NCBI RefSeq assembly: GCF_014201675.1
Contig: NZ_JACHEZ010000004.1
Span: 186,001-250,000 of the forward strand
Source of the DNA: Oceanithermus desulfurans
Lineage (GTDB): Bacteria > Deinococcota > Deinococci > Deinococcales > Marinithermaceae
Direction of reading: 5' to 3'
Length of the DNA stretch: 64,000 nt
This document shows, piece after piece, positions 32,603-43,779 of this stretch. The notes beneath the pieces are model-generated. The model was not told the origin of the DNA. It did not search any database and saw nothing but the letters and a program-made list of their open reading frames with translations. Position numbers and translations under genes: made by a program. Each line of letters begins with the position of its first letter. Within the stretch, counting starts at the first letter, position 1.

Positions 32603-33850
32603 ATGTTCCGCGATACGCTCGAGATCACCGTCGCCGCCGGTCACGGAGGCGACGGTGTCGTCAGCTTCTTCCGCGAGAAGTACATCCCCAAGGGCGGCCC
32701 CGACGGCGGCGACGGCGGCCGCGGGGGCAGCGTCTACCTGAAGGCGGGCTCCGGCGTCGACTCGCTGGCCAAGCTCTCCAAGCGCAGCTACAAGGCCGAG
32801 CGCGGTCAGCACGGCAAGGGCAAGGGCATGGACGGCCGCGCCGGAAAGGACCTGGTCATCGAGGTGCCGCTGGGCACCCGGGTCTACGACGCCGAGACCG
32901 GCGAGCTGATCGCCGACCTGGTGACCGAGGGGCAGACGGCGCTCGTGGCCAAAGGCGGCGACGGCGGGCTTGGCAACGCCCACTTCGCCACCTCCACGCG
33001 CCAGGCGCCGCGGTTCGCCTTGGGCGGGCTGCCGGGCGAGAAGCGCCGGCTGCGCCTCGAGCTGCGCCTGATCGCCGACGTGGGTCTGGTGGGCTACCCC
33101 AACGCCGGCAAGTCGAGCCTGCTGGCGGCGCTCACCCGCGCCCGTCCCAAGGTGGCCGACTACCCCTTCACCACCCTGAGCCCCAACCTGGGCGTGGTCG
33201 AGGGCGAGCTGGAGCGCTTCACCCTGGCCGACATCCCCGGCATCATCGAGGGCGCTCATGAGGGCAAGGGGCTGGGCCTCGACTTCCTGCGCCACATCTC
33301 GCGCACCCGCCTGCTGCTCTACGTCCTCGACGCCACCCGCGAGCCGCGGGCCGCGCTGGCGGCGCTGCGGCGCGAGGTGGGCGCCTACGACCCCGGGCTG
33401 CTGCGGCGCCCCAGCCTGGTGGCGCTCAACAAGGTCGACCTGCTCGACGGGGACGCCGTAGAGGAGCGGGTGCACGCGCTGGCGGCCGAGGGGCTCGCGG
33501 TGGTGCCCACCTCGGCGGTGACGGGCGCGGGGCTGGAGGAGCTGAAGCAGGCCCTCTTCCAGCTGCTCCCGGCGGCCCCCCAGCCGGTCACCCCTCCGGG
33601 CCCGCGGGTGCGCGAGGAGGTGCCCGCGCTCGAGGTGCACGAGGTCGAGGAGGGCGTCTTCGAGGTGCGCGCCCCCGAGCTGGAGCAGCTGATCGGCCGC
33701 ATCCGCGGCGAGCTCTTCGAGGCCGCCGAGTGGCTGCAGGGCGAGTTCCGCCGCCGCGGGGTGGAAGCGGCGCTGAAGGCGCGCGGCGTGCGCGCCGGCG
33801 ACACCGTGCGGATCGGCGATCTCGAGTTCGAGTACATTCCGGAGGGCTAG
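32603..33850 (+). CDS. obgE: GTPase Obg
   Basis: 415 residues in three domains. The glycine-rich Obg fold has [20 protein letters not shown]. The GTPase domain has G1 [10 protein letters not shown], switch motif [17 protein letters not shown], and NKVD. The C-terminal OCT domain ends [14 protein letters not shown]. It acts in late 50S subunit assembly. No good ribosome site precedes ATG 32603; a TATAAA directly before it is probably fortuitous. Confidence 0.97.
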   Translation: MFRDTLEITVAAGHGGDGVVSFFREKYIPKGGPDGGDGGRGGSVYLKAGSGVDSLAKLSKRSYKAERGQHGKGKGMDGRAGKDLVIEVPLGTRVYDAETGELIADLVTEGQTALVAKGGDGGLGNAHFATSTRQAPRFALGGLPGEKRRLRLELRLIADVGLVGYPNAGKSSLLAALTRARPKVADYPFTTLSPNLGVVEGELERFTLADIPGIIEGAHEGKGLGLDFLRHISRTRLLLYVLDATREPRAALAALRREVGAYDPGLLRRPSLVALNKVDLLDGDAVEERVHALAAEGLAVVPTSAVTGAGLEELKQALFQLLPAAPQPVTPPGPRVREEVPALEVHEVEEGVFEVRAPELEQLIGRIRGELFEAAEWLQGEFRRRGVEAALKARGVRAGDTVRIGDLEFEYIPEG

Positions 33851-34432
33851 ATGCGCATAGGACTGTTCGGCGGCAGCTTCGATCCGGTGCACATGGGGCA
33901 CCTGCTCGCCGCCAGCGAGTCGGCCGACCGGCTCGAGCTGGACGAGGTGCACTTCGTCACCGCCGCCCGCCCCCCGCACAAGCGGCCGGTGGCCCCGGCC
34001 GAGGCGCGCCACGAGATGGTGGTGCTGGCGACGATCCTGGACGGGCGCTTCCGCACCAGCCGGCTCGAGCTCGACCACCCGGGGCCGACCTTTACCGTCG
34101 ACACCCTGCGCCGCGCCGCGCGGCTGTGGCCGGGGGCCGAGCTCTTCTTCATCACCGGTGCCGACGCCTACCGCGACCTGGCCACCTGGCGCGAGCCCGA
34201 GGCGCTTGTGGAGCTGGCGCGGATGGTGGCCGTGAGCCGGCCCGGCTACGACCTGAGCCGGATCGACCCCTTCTTCCGCAAGCGGGTGCGACCCATCGAG
34301 ATCCCCGGGTACGACATCTCCAGCACCGAGATCCGCCGCCGCATCGCCGAGGGGCGTTCGGTGCGCTATCTGGTCCCCTACGAGGTGGAGGTCTACATTG
34401 CCAAGCACGCCCTCTATCGAAACGATCGCTGA
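33851..34432 (+). CDS. nadD: Nicotinate-nucleotide adenylyltransferase
   Basis: 193 residues. GLFGGSFDPVHMGHL gives the (H/T)xGH nucleotidyltransferase motif, and ISSTEIRRRI gives the second phosphate motif. It makes nicotinate adenine dinucleotide in NAD synthesis. It follows the obgE stop without a gap, and its end overlaps yqeK by 35 nt. Confidence 0.97.
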   Translation: MRIGLFGGSFDPVHMGHLLAASESADRLELDEVHFVTAARPPHKRPVAPAEARHEMVVLATILDGRFRTSRLELDHPGPTFTVDTLRRAARLWPGAELFFITGADAYRDLATWREPEALVELARMVAVSRPGYDLSRIDPFFRKRVRPIEIPGYDISSTEIRRRIAEGRSVRYLVPYEVEVYIAKHALYRNDR

Positions 34433-34949
34433 GCGCGTTCGCGCCCGGGTTTCCCCGGAGCGCTGGGCCCACATCGTCCGCGTCGCCGAGCTGGCGCGGC
34501 GGATCGCCGAGGCCGCCGGCGCCGAAGGCGAACGCGCCTACCTGGCGGGCCTGCTGCACGACGTGGCGCGCGAGCTGCCGGAGGAAGAGCTGCTCGCCCT
34601 CTGCCCGCCCGAAAACGAGGTCGAGGCCGCCCACCCCCGCGCCCTGCACGGCTGCGCCGGCCGCAAGATCGCGGCCGAATGGGGGGTGACCGACCCCGAG
34701 GTGCTCGAGGCCATCGAGGGGCACGTCTGGGGCGTTTCGCCGGCGAATCCCGTCGGCATGGCCGTCTACGTGGCCGACACCTGCGAGCCGGGTCGCGGGG
34801 TGAACGACGACCTGCGCGAGCGCGCCCTTGCAGGCGACCTGGAAGGGGCCTACGCCGAGGCGGTGGCGCGCAAGGTGGCCTACCTGAAGGCTAAGGGGAT
34901 TCCCATCCACCCCCGTACACTGAAGGCGTATGCCGAAGCGCACGCGTAG
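34398..34949 (+). CDS. yqeK: HD-domain nucleotide phosphohydrolase, YqeK family
   Basis: 183 residues with HIVRVAELARRIAEAAG, the HD metal motif LLHDVAREL, HGCAGRKIAAEW and VYVADTCEPGR. YqeK proteins hydrolyse diadenosine tetraphosphate to ADP and are regularly found beside nadD and rsfS. Starts at TTG inside nadD. Confidence 0.93.
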   Translation: MPSTPSIETIAERVRARVSPERWAHIVRVAELARRIAEAAGAEGERAYLAGLLHDVARELPEEELLALCPPENEVEAAHPRALHGCAGRKIAAEWGVTDPEVLEAIEGHVWGVSPANPVGMAVYVADTCEPGRGVNDDLRERALAGDLEGAYAEAVARKVAYLKAKGIPIHPRTLKAYAEAHA

Positions 34950-36060
34950 ACGCCTGATCCTGCTGGGTCTCACCCTCGTTGCGCTGGGCGTCCTGGTCGC
35001 CCTCTGGCCGCACGCGAGCCGCTCCCTGACCCGCCAGGGGGCGGGGGGCGCGCCCGAGCTGAGCCTGGTGCTGGCGGCGCGCGACATCGAGTACTGCGGC
35101 CCCGCCACCCCCTGCGGCCCCGGCAGCCGCACCGACACCATCTTCTACGTGCGCCTCCTGGGAAACCGCGCCTGGGTGGTGGCCATCCCCCGCGACACCT
35201 ACGTCGAGTTTGATGGTTACAAGGGCAAGATCAACGCCGTCTACGGCTTCGAGGGGGCCCAGGGCCTGGCCCGGGCGGTGGAGCAGGTGCTGGGGCTGCC
35301 GGTGGACCACTACGCGGTGCTCACCCTGGATCAGGCCGCCCGCGCCGTGGACGCGGTTGGGGGGGTGACCGTCTACCTGCCCGACGCGATGGACTACGAC
35401 GACAACGCCGCGAACCTGCACATCCACATCCCCGCGGGACGGCAGCACCTGGACGGCCAGGAGGCCGTGGGCTACATGCGCTTCCGCGGCTGGGTGGGCG
35501 ACGACCTGAGCCGTCTCGACCGCATCAAGGAGGTGGTGCTGCAGGTGATGAAGCGGGCCGCGAGCCCCGCCAACTGGCCGCGGGTGCCGGGTCTGGTGCG
35601 CGACTTCTGGGCCGACATGGAGACCGACGTGGACGTGGGCCAGGTACTGGCGCTGCTGCCGGGCCTGCGCGGGCTGGAGCTGAAGACGGCCACCCTGCCC
35701 ACCCGCGAGGAGGGGGTCTACCTGGTCTTCGACGACGTGATGCGGCGCGCCTTCCTGGCGGCCTTCCTGGGCATCGATGCCCGCCCCTCGGTGCCGGCGC
35801 CCGAGGCGCGGGTGCTGATCCTCGACGGCAGCGGCGCGGGGCTGGGCGAGGCCTACGCCCGCGGGCTCGAGCGCCTGGCGCTGCCCGCGCCCGAGGTGCG
35901 CCGCATCCGCCTGCAGGAAGCCAGCAAGGTGCTGGTGGACACCGCGCTCGCGGCCGGCGGCTACTACGCCGAGGCCGTGCACCTGCCGCTCATCTCGCGC
36001 TTCCGGCTCTACTACGACGCCGACGTGGTCATCGTGCTGGGCCGCGATCTGGTACCCTAA
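34930..36060 (+). CDS. LytR-CpsA-Psr (LCP) family glycopolymer transferase
   Basis: 376 residues. One N-terminal helix (LILLGLTLVALGVLVALW) anchors an extracytoplasmic LCP domain with RTDTIFYVRLLG, VAIPRDTYVEF, GKINAVYGFEG and YMRFRG...SRLDR arginines that bind the lipid pyrophosphate. The C-terminal 100 residues form a LytR_C domain (EARVLILDGSGAGLGEAYA). It should attach secondary polymers to the cell wall. The start overlaps the yqeK end by 20 nt. Confidence 0.93.
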   Translation: MPKRTRRRLILLGLTLVALGVLVALWPHASRSLTRQGAGGAPELSLVLAARDIEYCGPATPCGPGSRTDTIFYVRLLGNRAWVVAIPRDTYVEFDGYKGKINAVYGFEGAQGLARAVEQVLGLPVDHYAVLTLDQAARAVDAVGGVTVYLPDAMDYDDNAANLHIHIPAGRQHLDGQEAVGYMRFRGWVGDDLSRLDRIKEVVLQVMKRAASPANWPRVPGLVRDFWADMETDVDVGQVLALLPGLRGLELKTATLPTREEGVYLVFDDVMRRAFLAAFLGIDARPSVPAPEARVLILDGSGAGLGEAYARGLERLALPAPEVRRIRLQEASKVLVDTALAAGGYYAEAVHLPLISRFRLYYDADVVIVLGRDLVP

Positions 36061-36066
36061 GGACGA

Positions 36067-36414
36067 ATGGTGAAGACGATCGATGCGGTAGAACTGATCA
36101 CCAAGATCACCCAAGCCCTGGAAGACAAGAAGGCCGAGAACGTGGTGGCGCTGGACCTGCGCAAGGTCTCGGACTCGCTCGACTACTTCGTGATCGCCAC
36201 CGGCACCAGCCAGCCCCACCTGCAGGCGCTGCAGGACCACGTCCAGGAGAAGCTGCGCGACGAGGGCATCCGCCCCGACGCGGTCGAGGGGCCCTCGAGC
36301 CGCTGGTGGCTGCTCAGCTACGGCCCGGTGCTGGTGCACATCATGAGCCCCGAGGCGCGCGAGTACTACGACCTCGAAGGTTTCTGGGCCGACGCCGAAC
36401 GCCTGCCCCTCTGA
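36067..36414 (+). CDS. rsfS: Ribosome silencing factor
   Basis: 115 residues, with VVALDLRKVSDSLDYFVIAT and GPSSRWWLLSYGPVLVHIM typical of RsfS/YbeB/Iojap. It binds L14 and blocks subunit joining during starvation. Six bases after the LCP gene. Confidence 0.96.
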   Translation: MVKTIDAVELITKITQALEDKKAENVVALDLRKVSDSLDYFVIATGTSQPHLQALQDHVQEKLRDEGIRPDAVEGPSSRWWLLSYGPVLVHIMSPEAREYYDLEGFWADAERLPL

Positions 36415-36418
36415 TCCC

Positions 36419-36745
36419 GTGAAAGGCCGCTGGGCCGAGGACGCCGCGCTCGAGCACCTGCTCGCGCGCGGGTACAAGCTCGTGGCCCGCAACCGGCGCA
36501 CCCCCTACGGCGAGATCGACCTCTGGATGGAGCACGAGGGCGAGCCCGTCTTCGCCGAGGTGAAGCAGCGGGCCTCGGGTCGCTACGGCACGCCGCTCGA
36601 GAGCATCCGCCCCTGGAAGCTCGAGCGGATGAAGCGGAGCGCCCTCTTCCTGCTGGGCCGCGAGGACGTGAGCGTGCGCTTTCTCGCCGTGCTGGTCTCG
36701 GGCGGCCGCGAAGCCTGGAGCATCGAGCTGGTGCCCCTCGAGTGA
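36419..36745 (+). CDS. YraN family (UPF0102) nuclease-fold protein
   Basis: 108 residues, GTG start. It has the restriction-endonuclease-like core GYKLVARNRRTPYGEIDL and VFAEVKQRASGRYG, which carry the Asp/Glu-x-Lys metal site. Family function is unsettled. Last gene of the run that begins at rplU. Confidence 0.9.
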   Translation: MKGRWAEDAALEHLLARGYKLVARNRRTPYGEIDLWMEHEGEPVFAEVKQRASGRYGTPLESIRPWKLERMKRSALFLLGREDVSVRFLAVLVSGGREAWSIELVPLE

Positions 36746-36747
36746 GG

Positions 36748-36780
36748 CTTTACAGAAGCTTTACCTTGCGGGTCCACCCT
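36748..36780 (+). promoter_or_regulatory. Tandem hexamer box 1 (SHOCT-response regulator-kinase operon)
   Basis: CTTTAC-AGAAG-CTTTAC (36748-36764), 11-bp period, then 10 nt and CACCCT (36775-36780) at the -10 position. One of six equally spaced boxes in the copper region. The -10 match is the weakest of the set. Confidence 0.65.
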
Positions 36781-36801
36781 TGATCCAGGAGGTGATGAGG
36801 C

Positions 36802-37044
36802 ATGATGGGATGGTGGGGACCCGGTTACGGAATGGGCGGTTGGGGCTTCCTTTGGGGCCTCTTGTGGTTCGCGCTGATCGCCTGGGGGATCTACACCCTG
36901 GTGAAGATCGCCAGCCAGGGAGGCTTCCAGGGCGGAAGCTCCAGCAAGCAAGACGCGGCCCTCGAGCTGTTGCGCAAGCGCTACGCGCGCGGTGAGATCG
37001 ACAAGGAGACTTACGAACGCATGAAGCGCGACCTGGAGGAGTAG
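36802..37044 (+). CDS. SHOCT-domain membrane protein
   Basis: 80 residues. The N-terminus is Gly/Trp/Met-rich (MMGWWGPGYGMGGWGFLWGL) and runs into one membrane helix. The C-terminus ALELLRKRYARGEIDKETYE is a SHOCT domain, a short helical motif. Ribosome site AGGAGG 9 nt upstream. It heads the two-component operon. The Met/Gly-rich outer end could contact copper, which is inference. Confidence 0.9.
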   Translation: MMGWWGPGYGMGGWGFLWGLLWFALIAWGIYTLVKIASQGGFQGGSSSKQDAALELLRKRYARGEIDKETYERMKRDLEE

Positions 37045-37047
37045 GGT

Positions 37048-37716
37048 TTGGCCAAGATCCTGATCGTGGACGACGACCCGGCGATCCGGGAGATCCTCCG
37101 GGCCTACCTGAGCCACGAGGGCTACGAGCTCAGCGAGGCGGCCGACGGGGTGAGCGCGCTGGCGCTCGCCCCCGCCGCCGACCTGGTGGTCCTCGACCTG
37201 ATGCTGCCCGAGATGGACGGGCTGGAGGTGGCGCGGCACCTGCGGCGCGACCTCCCCGACCTGCCCATTCTGATGCTCACCGCCCGGGGCGAGGAGGAGG
37301 AACGGGTGCGCGGCTTCGAGGAGGGCGCGGACGACTACGTTACCAAACCCTTCAGCCCCCGCGAGCTGGTGGCGCGGGTGCGCGCGTTGCTGCGCCGCTC
37401 CGGCCTGCACGACCGCCTCGTCTACGGCGAGCTCGAGATCGTGCCGGGGAGTCGCGAGGTCTACCTGGCGGGGCGGCCGGTGGAGCTTTCCAAGCTGGAG
37501 TTCGACCTGCTGCTCACGCTGGCGCAGCACCCGGGCATGGTCTTCAGCCGCGAGCGCCTGCTCGAGCGCGTCTGGGGCAGCGACTTCTTCGGGGTCGAGC
37601 GGGTGGTGGACGTGCACGTCGCCTCGCTGCGCAAGCGCCTGGGCGACGAGCCCGACCGGCCCCGCTTCATCGAAACGGTGCGCGGCGTGGGGTATCGTTT
37701 CAAAGAGACGGAATGA
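37048..37716 (+). CDS. OmpR/PhoB-type response regulator (likely metal-responsive)
   Basis: 222 residues. Receiver domain with the phosphorylated Asp50 (VVLDLMLPEMDG), acidic DDD near residue 8 and Lys in TKPFSPREL, then a winged-helix DNA-binding domain ending VRGVGYRF. Starts at TTG with GGAGGAG ahead. OmpR/PhoB proteins bind tandem 11-bp repeats just upstream of -10, which is exactly the arrangement of the six boxes in this region, one of them before its own operon. Confidence 0.95.
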   Translation: MAKILIVDDDPAIREILRAYLSHEGYELSEAADGVSALALAPAADLVVLDLMLPEMDGLEVARHLRRDLPDLPILMLTARGEEEERVRGFEEGADDYVTKPFSPRELVARVRALLRRSGLHDRLVYGELEIVPGSREVYLAGRPVELSKLEFDLLLTLAQHPGMVFSRERLLERVWGSDFFGVERVVDVHVASLRKRLGDEPDRPRFIETVRGVGYRFKETE

Positions 37717-38822
37717 AGCTCTTCCCCAAGCTGTTCCTCAGCCACCTGCTCGTCGTGGTCATCGCCGAGGCGGCGGTCTTCGTGCTGGTCGAGTTCTTCG
37801 CGCCCCGCTTCTTCGCCGAGCACGTGGCCCGCATGGTGCACGTGGTGCAGATGATGGGGATGGGTCCGATGGTCGAGAGCCTGCGGGTCGACCTGGAGAA
37901 CGGGCTCTCGGCCACCCTCACCTCGGCGCTGCTGGTCTCGCTGCCGCTTTCGGCGCTGCTGGCGGCGGTGACGGCCTACTGGGTCAGCCGCCGGCTGGCC
38001 CGCACGGCCAACCTGCTGGCCTCGGGCAGCCGCCGTATGGCGAGCGGCGACTACCGGCTGCGCCTCCCCGTCGAGGGGCGCGACGAGCTCGCCGAGCTGG
38101 CGGTGCACTTCAACAACCTGGCCGAGGCGCTGGAGCGGGTGGAGCAGACCCGGGTCGAGCTGATCGGCAACGTGGCCCACGAGCTGCGCACGCCGCTGGC
38201 GGCGCTCTTGGGCTACGCCGAGGCGGCGGCCGACGGGGTGATGCCGCCCGAGGCGGTGGCCAAGGCGATCAGCCGCGAGGTGGCGGCGATGCGCCGCCTC
38301 GTCGAGGACCTCTCGCTGGTTTCCCGGGTCGAGGCGGGCTCGGTCGAGCTGGAGCTGGCCTCCCACGACCCCGCCGAACTGGTACGCGCCGCGCACGACC
38401 GCTTCGCCAGTGTCTTCGCCTCCGCGGGGGTGGAGCTGCGGCTCGAGCTTCCCCCCGAGGGGTTGCCGCCGGTGCGGGCCGACGCCGGCCGGGTGGACCA
38501 GGTGCTCGCCAACCTGCTCTCCAACGCGCTGCGCCACACCCCCAAGGGCGGCCGGGTCGAGATCCGGCTCGCGTCTGCCGGGGAGTTCGCGCGCATCTGC
38601 GTGCGCGACACCGGACCGGGCATCCCCGAGGCCTACCAGCAGCGTATCTTCGAGCGCTTCTTCCGGCTCGACGCCGCCCGCAGCCGCGGTTCGGGCGGCA
38701 GCGGGGTCGGGCTCACGGTCTCCAAGGGGTTGGTCGAGGCCATGGGCGGGCAGATCGAGCTGCGCTCCCGCCCCGGCGAGGGGGCCGAGTTCTGCTTCAC
38801 CCTGCCCTTTGCAAAAGCTTAA
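37713..38822 (+). CDS. Sensor histidine kinase, likely copper sensor
   Basis: 369 residues: helix 1 (LFLSHLLVVVIAEAAVFVLV), a short outer loop of about 40 residues, helix 2, HAMP, HisKA with His156 in NVAHELRTPLA, and an HATPase domain (NALRHTPKGG, DTGPGIPE, GSGVGLTVSKG). The outer loop carries HVARMVHVVQMMGMGPM, a His/Met cluster suited to Cu(I) binding. It overlaps the response regulator gene (ATGA). Confidence 0.93.
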   Translation: MKLFPKLFLSHLLVVVIAEAAVFVLVEFFAPRFFAEHVARMVHVVQMMGMGPMVESLRVDLENGLSATLTSALLVSLPLSALLAAVTAYWVSRRLARTANLLASGSRRMASGDYRLRLPVEGRDELAELAVHFNNLAEALERVEQTRVELIGNVAHELRTPLAALLGYAEAAADGVMPPEAVAKAISREVAAMRRLVEDLSLVSRVEAGSVELELASHDPAELVRAAHDRFASVFASAGVELRLELPPEGLPPVRADAGRVDQVLANLLSNALRHTPKGGRVEIRLASAGEFARICVRDTGPGIPEAYQQRIFERFFRLDAARSRGSGGSGVGLTVSKGLVEAMGGQIELRSRPGEGAEFCFTLPFAKA

Positions 38823-38839
38823 CACTCCTTCCCTAACCT
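38807..38839 (+). promoter_or_regulatory. Tandem hexamer box 2 (cueP-multicopper oxidase operon)
   Basis: CTTTGC-AAAAG-CTTAAC (38807-38823), 10 nt, TAACCT (38834-38839), then 7 nt to the ATG of the CueP-like gene. The short distance implies a leaderless or nearly leaderless mRNA. The box overlaps the end of the kinase gene. Confidence 0.7.
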
Positions 38840-38846
38840 GCCAGAC

Positions 38847-39410
38847 ATGAAACGATATACGGCAGTCGCGTTGCTGCTGGCCGGCCTGGTGCTGGTCTGG
38901 TGGACGTTCGGCCCCAAGGATCAAGACCCCTTCGCAAGCGCGCTCGCAGGCGCGGACGCCGAGGAGGCGATGGCGCTCGCCAACACCTGGAAGGCGGAAG
39001 GCAAGGGGGTGCAGAGCTACGTCACCCCCGAGGCGGTCGTCTTCCGCCTCAGCGAGAGCCGCGAGGTGAAGGTGCCGCTGCCGAAGGACCGCATGGTCGT
39101 GGCCGTGGCGCCCTACGTCAGCTTCACCCACCGTTGCGAGGTTCACTTCATGTCGAGCTGCCAGGGGGAGCTGGCGGGGGAGAAGGTCTGGATCCGCGTA
39201 GAAGACGAAGGCGGCCAGGTCGTTCAGGAGGGCGAGGTCACCCTGCTGCCCAACGGCTTCGTCGAGCTCTGGCTGCCGCGCGGCAAGCGGTACAGCTTCA
39301 CCGCCCGCTACAACGGCCTGGAGGCCCGCAAGACCCTGACGACCTTCGCCAACAGCCCCACCTGCGTGACCGACGTTCCGCTTACGGAGACCCCACGTGA
39401 CGACAGCTAA
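38847..39410 (+). CDS. CueP-like periplasmic copper-binding protein
   Basis: 187 residues with an N-terminal export helix (YTAVALLLAGLVLVWWTF). The family signature FTHRCEVHFMSSCQGEL carries the paired Cys and His that bind copper in CueP. In Salmonella CueP stores periplasmic copper and supplies SodCII. The 3' end overlaps the multicopper oxidase gene by 14 nt, so the pair is made together. No lipobox is visible. Confidence 0.88.
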   Translation: MKRYTAVALLLAGLVLVWWTFGPKDQDPFASALAGADAEEAMALANTWKAEGKGVQSYVTPEAVVFRLSESREVKVPLPKDRMVVAVAPYVSFTHRCEVHFMSSCQGELAGEKVWIRVEDEGGQVVQEGEVTLLPNGFVELWLPRGKRYSFTARYNGLEARKTLTTFANSPTCVTDVPLTETPRDDS

Positions 39411-40839
39411 GCACGACCGCAGAACCTTTTTGGCCATGAGCGCCGGCCTGGTCGGCCTGGGCCTGGGCTTCCCGGCCCGGGCCCAGACCCGGGCCCCCGA
39501 CGCCGACGTGCTGGTGAGCCGGGGCGGGGCGATCGAGGTGGACCTCGAGGCCCGGTTCGGGCCCACCCGCCTCGCGGGCCGCAGCGCCCGCCTTTTCAGC
39601 TACGGCGGCCGGGTGCCGGGGCCGCGCATCGAGGTGCGGCCGGGGGACGAGGTCACGCTCCGGTTCCGCAACAACCTGCCGGAGCCCACGAACCTGCACT
39701 TTCACGGGTTGCACGTGCCGCCGACCGGGAACGCCGACAACATCTTCCTGGAGATTCCCGAAGGGGAGCGGCTGACCTACCGTTTCAAGATTCCCGAGAA
39801 CCATCCGGCGGGCACCTTCTGGTACCACCCGCACCTGCACGGGCTGGTGGCCAAGCAGGTCTTCCTGGGGATGGCCGGCCTCTTCGTGGTGCGGGGCGAG
39901 CTCGACGAGGTGCCCGAAGTGGCCGCGGCGCGCGAGCAGTTCGCCGTCCTCAAGGACTTCGAGGTCGCCGGCGGCCGGGTGCCGCCGCCCAGCCCCATGG
40001 AGTTCGTGCGCGGCCGCGAGGGCTCGCTGGTGACGGTGAACGGCGAGGTGGAGCCCGAGTGGAGCCTCGAGCAGGGCGGCCTGCTGCGCCTGCGGCTGCT
40101 CAACGCCTCGACCGCGCGCTTCTACCGCCTGAAGCTCGACGACCACCCGCTCTACCTGATCGCCACCGACGGCGGCGCGCTCGAAGAACCCTACGAGCTC
40201 GACGAGCTGCTGCTCGCCCCGGGCGAGCGAGCCGAGGTGCTCGTGCGCGGGGACCGCAAGCCCGGGCGCTACACCCTCTGGACCCTGCCCTACAACCGCG
40301 GAAACGGCGGTATGGGGATGGGCGGGGGCATGATGGGCGGCGCGCGGGGCGACACCCGCCCGCGGCCGCTCGCCCACCTGGTCTACCGGGGAAAGCGCAA
40401 GACCGCGCTCCCCTTGCCCGAACGCACCGGCCGGGTGCCCGAACTGGGCGTGCCGGTACGCCGCCGCCGCTTTGTGCTGGGCCACAGCATGCGGCCGGGG
40501 CGGGGGATGGTCTTCACCATCAACGGCCAGGTCTTCAACCCCGGCCGGATCGACACCCGCGTGCGCCTGGGCACCGTCGAGGAGTGGGAGATCGCCAACA
40601 TGGGCGTGCTCGACCACCCCTTCCACCTGCACACCAACCCCTTCCAGATCGTCTCGCGCGGCGGCCGCCCGGAACGGCTGCGCGCCTGGAAGGACACCGT
40701 CCTGGTCCCGGTGAACCGCTCGGTGCGCTTCCGGGTGCGCTTCGAAGACTTCGCCGGCAACGCCGTCTACCACTGCCACATCCTCGAGCACGAGGACCTG
40801 GGGATGATGGGTATCGTTCGTTTCGAGGAGGAGGGCTGA
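39397..40839 (+). CDS. Multicopper oxidase (CueO-like)
   Basis: 480 residues, GTG start. A Tat-type signal (DRRTFLAMSAGLVGLGLG) indicates export after folding. The four copper-binding segments are present: LHFHGLH, WYHPHLHG, HPFHLHTNPF and YHCHILEHEDLGMMG, giving a type 1 site with axial Met and a trinuclear site. A Met-rich loop NGGMGMGGGMMGG near residue 305 resembles the Met-rich insert of CueO that handles Cu(I). It should oxidise Cu(I) in the envelope. Confidence 0.95.
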   Translation: MTTAKHDRRTFLAMSAGLVGLGLGFPARAQTRAPDADVLVSRGGAIEVDLEARFGPTRLAGRSARLFSYGGRVPGPRIEVRPGDEVTLRFRNNLPEPTNLHFHGLHVPPTGNADNIFLEIPEGERLTYRFKIPENHPAGTFWYHPHLHGLVAKQVFLGMAGLFVVRGELDEVPEVAAAREQFAVLKDFEVAGGRVPPPSPMEFVRGREGSLVTVNGEVEPEWSLEQGGLLRLRLLNASTARFYRLKLDDHPLYLIATDGGALEEPYELDELLLAPGERAEVLVRGDRKPGRYTLWTLPYNRGNGGMGMGGGMMGGARGDTRPRPLAHLVYRGKRKTALPLPERTGRVPELGVPVRRRRFVLGHSMRPGRGMVFTINGQVFNPGRIDTRVRLGTVEEWEIANMGVLDHPFHLHTNPFQIVSRGGRPERLRAWKDTVLVPVNRSVRFRVRFEDFAGNAVYHCHILEHEDLGMMGIVRFEEEG

Positions 40840-41462
40840 TGGGTAAGAAAGCCAGCAAAAAAGCCAAGAAGGACCGCAGCCGCAAGGCGCGCCGGGCCGG
40901 CGGGTTCGAACCGCCGCGCCGGCGCGGCCTGCCCTGGTTTCCGATCGCCCTGGTGGCCCTGGCGGTCTGGGGCGGGTACACCCTCTGGCAGGGCCGCGCC
41001 GCGGCTTCGAGCTTCGACCGTTACCTCGCCGAGGGGCAGGGGCTCGAGCTGGCGGTGGAGGAACAGCCCTCGCTGGGCTCGGCGCACCTGCAGCCGGGGG
41101 CCGCTTTCCGCTACGGCGAGCCCGCCCCCACCTCGGGGCCGCACAGCCCCTACGACCTCAAGCCGGGCTTCTACACCAAGCCCCAGTCCACGGAGCGGCT
41201 GGTGCACAACCTCGAGCACGGCAACGTCGTCGTCTACTACGACGCCGCCGACCCCGGAACCCTCAAGCTGCTGAAGGCGTGGGCGCGCACCTTTGCCGGG
41301 CCGATGGACGGCATCGTCGTCGCACCCATGGAAGGCCTGGGCGGTAAGGTGGTGCTGACCGCCTGGCAGAAGAAGCTGGTTCTCGACCCCTTCGACCCCG
41401 CAGCGGCCGCCGTCTTCATCGACGCGTACCGCGGCCGCGGCCCCGAAGCCAAGGTACGTTAG
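40839..41462 (+). CDS. DUF3105 family membrane-anchored protein
   Basis: 207 residues. A Lys/Arg-rich cytoplasmic start (MGKKASKKAKKDRSRKARRA) is followed by one helix (WFPIALVALAVWGGYTLW) and an outer domain with PTSGPHSPYDLKPGFY and RLVHNLEHGNVVVYY. The His-containing motifs define DUF3105, function unknown. The start overlaps the oxidase stop (TGATG), so it may assist copper handling; the His residues could be metal ligands. Confidence 0.88.
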   Translation: MGKKASKKAKKDRSRKARRAGGFEPPRRRGLPWFPIALVALAVWGGYTLWQGRAAASSFDRYLAEGQGLELAVEEQPSLGSAHLQPGAAFRYGEPAPTSGPHSPYDLKPGFYTKPQSTERLVHNLEHGNVVVYYDAADPGTLKLLKAWARTFAGPMDGIVVAPMEGLGGKVVLTAWQKKLVLDPFDPAAAAVFIDAYRGRGPEAKVR

Positions 41463-41501
41463 AGGTTTCTCAGAGGCCTGGTTTAAGCTATGGACGGCAG
41501 G

Positions 41502-41530
41502 GATACCCCACCCCCCCAGGGGTGGGTATC
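41502..41530 (+). promoter_or_regulatory. CsoR-like copper operator before copB
   Basis: GATACCCCACCCC and GGGGTGGGTATC form a near-palindrome around a short C/A centre. It resembles known CsoR operators (GC-rich ACCCC/GGGGT half sites ending in GTA/TAC). It lies 15 nt before the copB start codon and downstream of TAAGCT (41484-41489), so binding would block transcription. CsoR itself is not encoded in the window. Confidence 0.7.
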
Positions 41531-41545
41531 GGCAAAGGAGACCGC

Positions 41546-43705
<2,160 letters not shown>

Positions 43706-43727
43706 CCCCACTACCGGTGCGGGGTAC

Positions 43728-43760
43728 CTTTACCGAAGCTTTACACGCGGCGCGTTCAAT
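43728..43760 (+). promoter_or_regulatory. Tandem hexamer box 3 (DUF302-PspA-rhodanese operon)
   Basis: CTTTAC-CGAAG-CTTTAC (43728-43744), 10 nt, TTCAAT (43755-43760). Both hexamers match box 1 and box 6 perfectly. It lies 20 nt before the start codon of the DUF302 gene. Confidence 0.75.
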
Positions 43761-43779
43761 GCACTCGGAGGTAGACGAC

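Noticed and set aside
41461-41489. Seventh tandem hexamer box before copB
   Set aside because: GTTTCT and GTTTAA are present but 16 bp apart, not 11, and the second overlaps the -10-like element.
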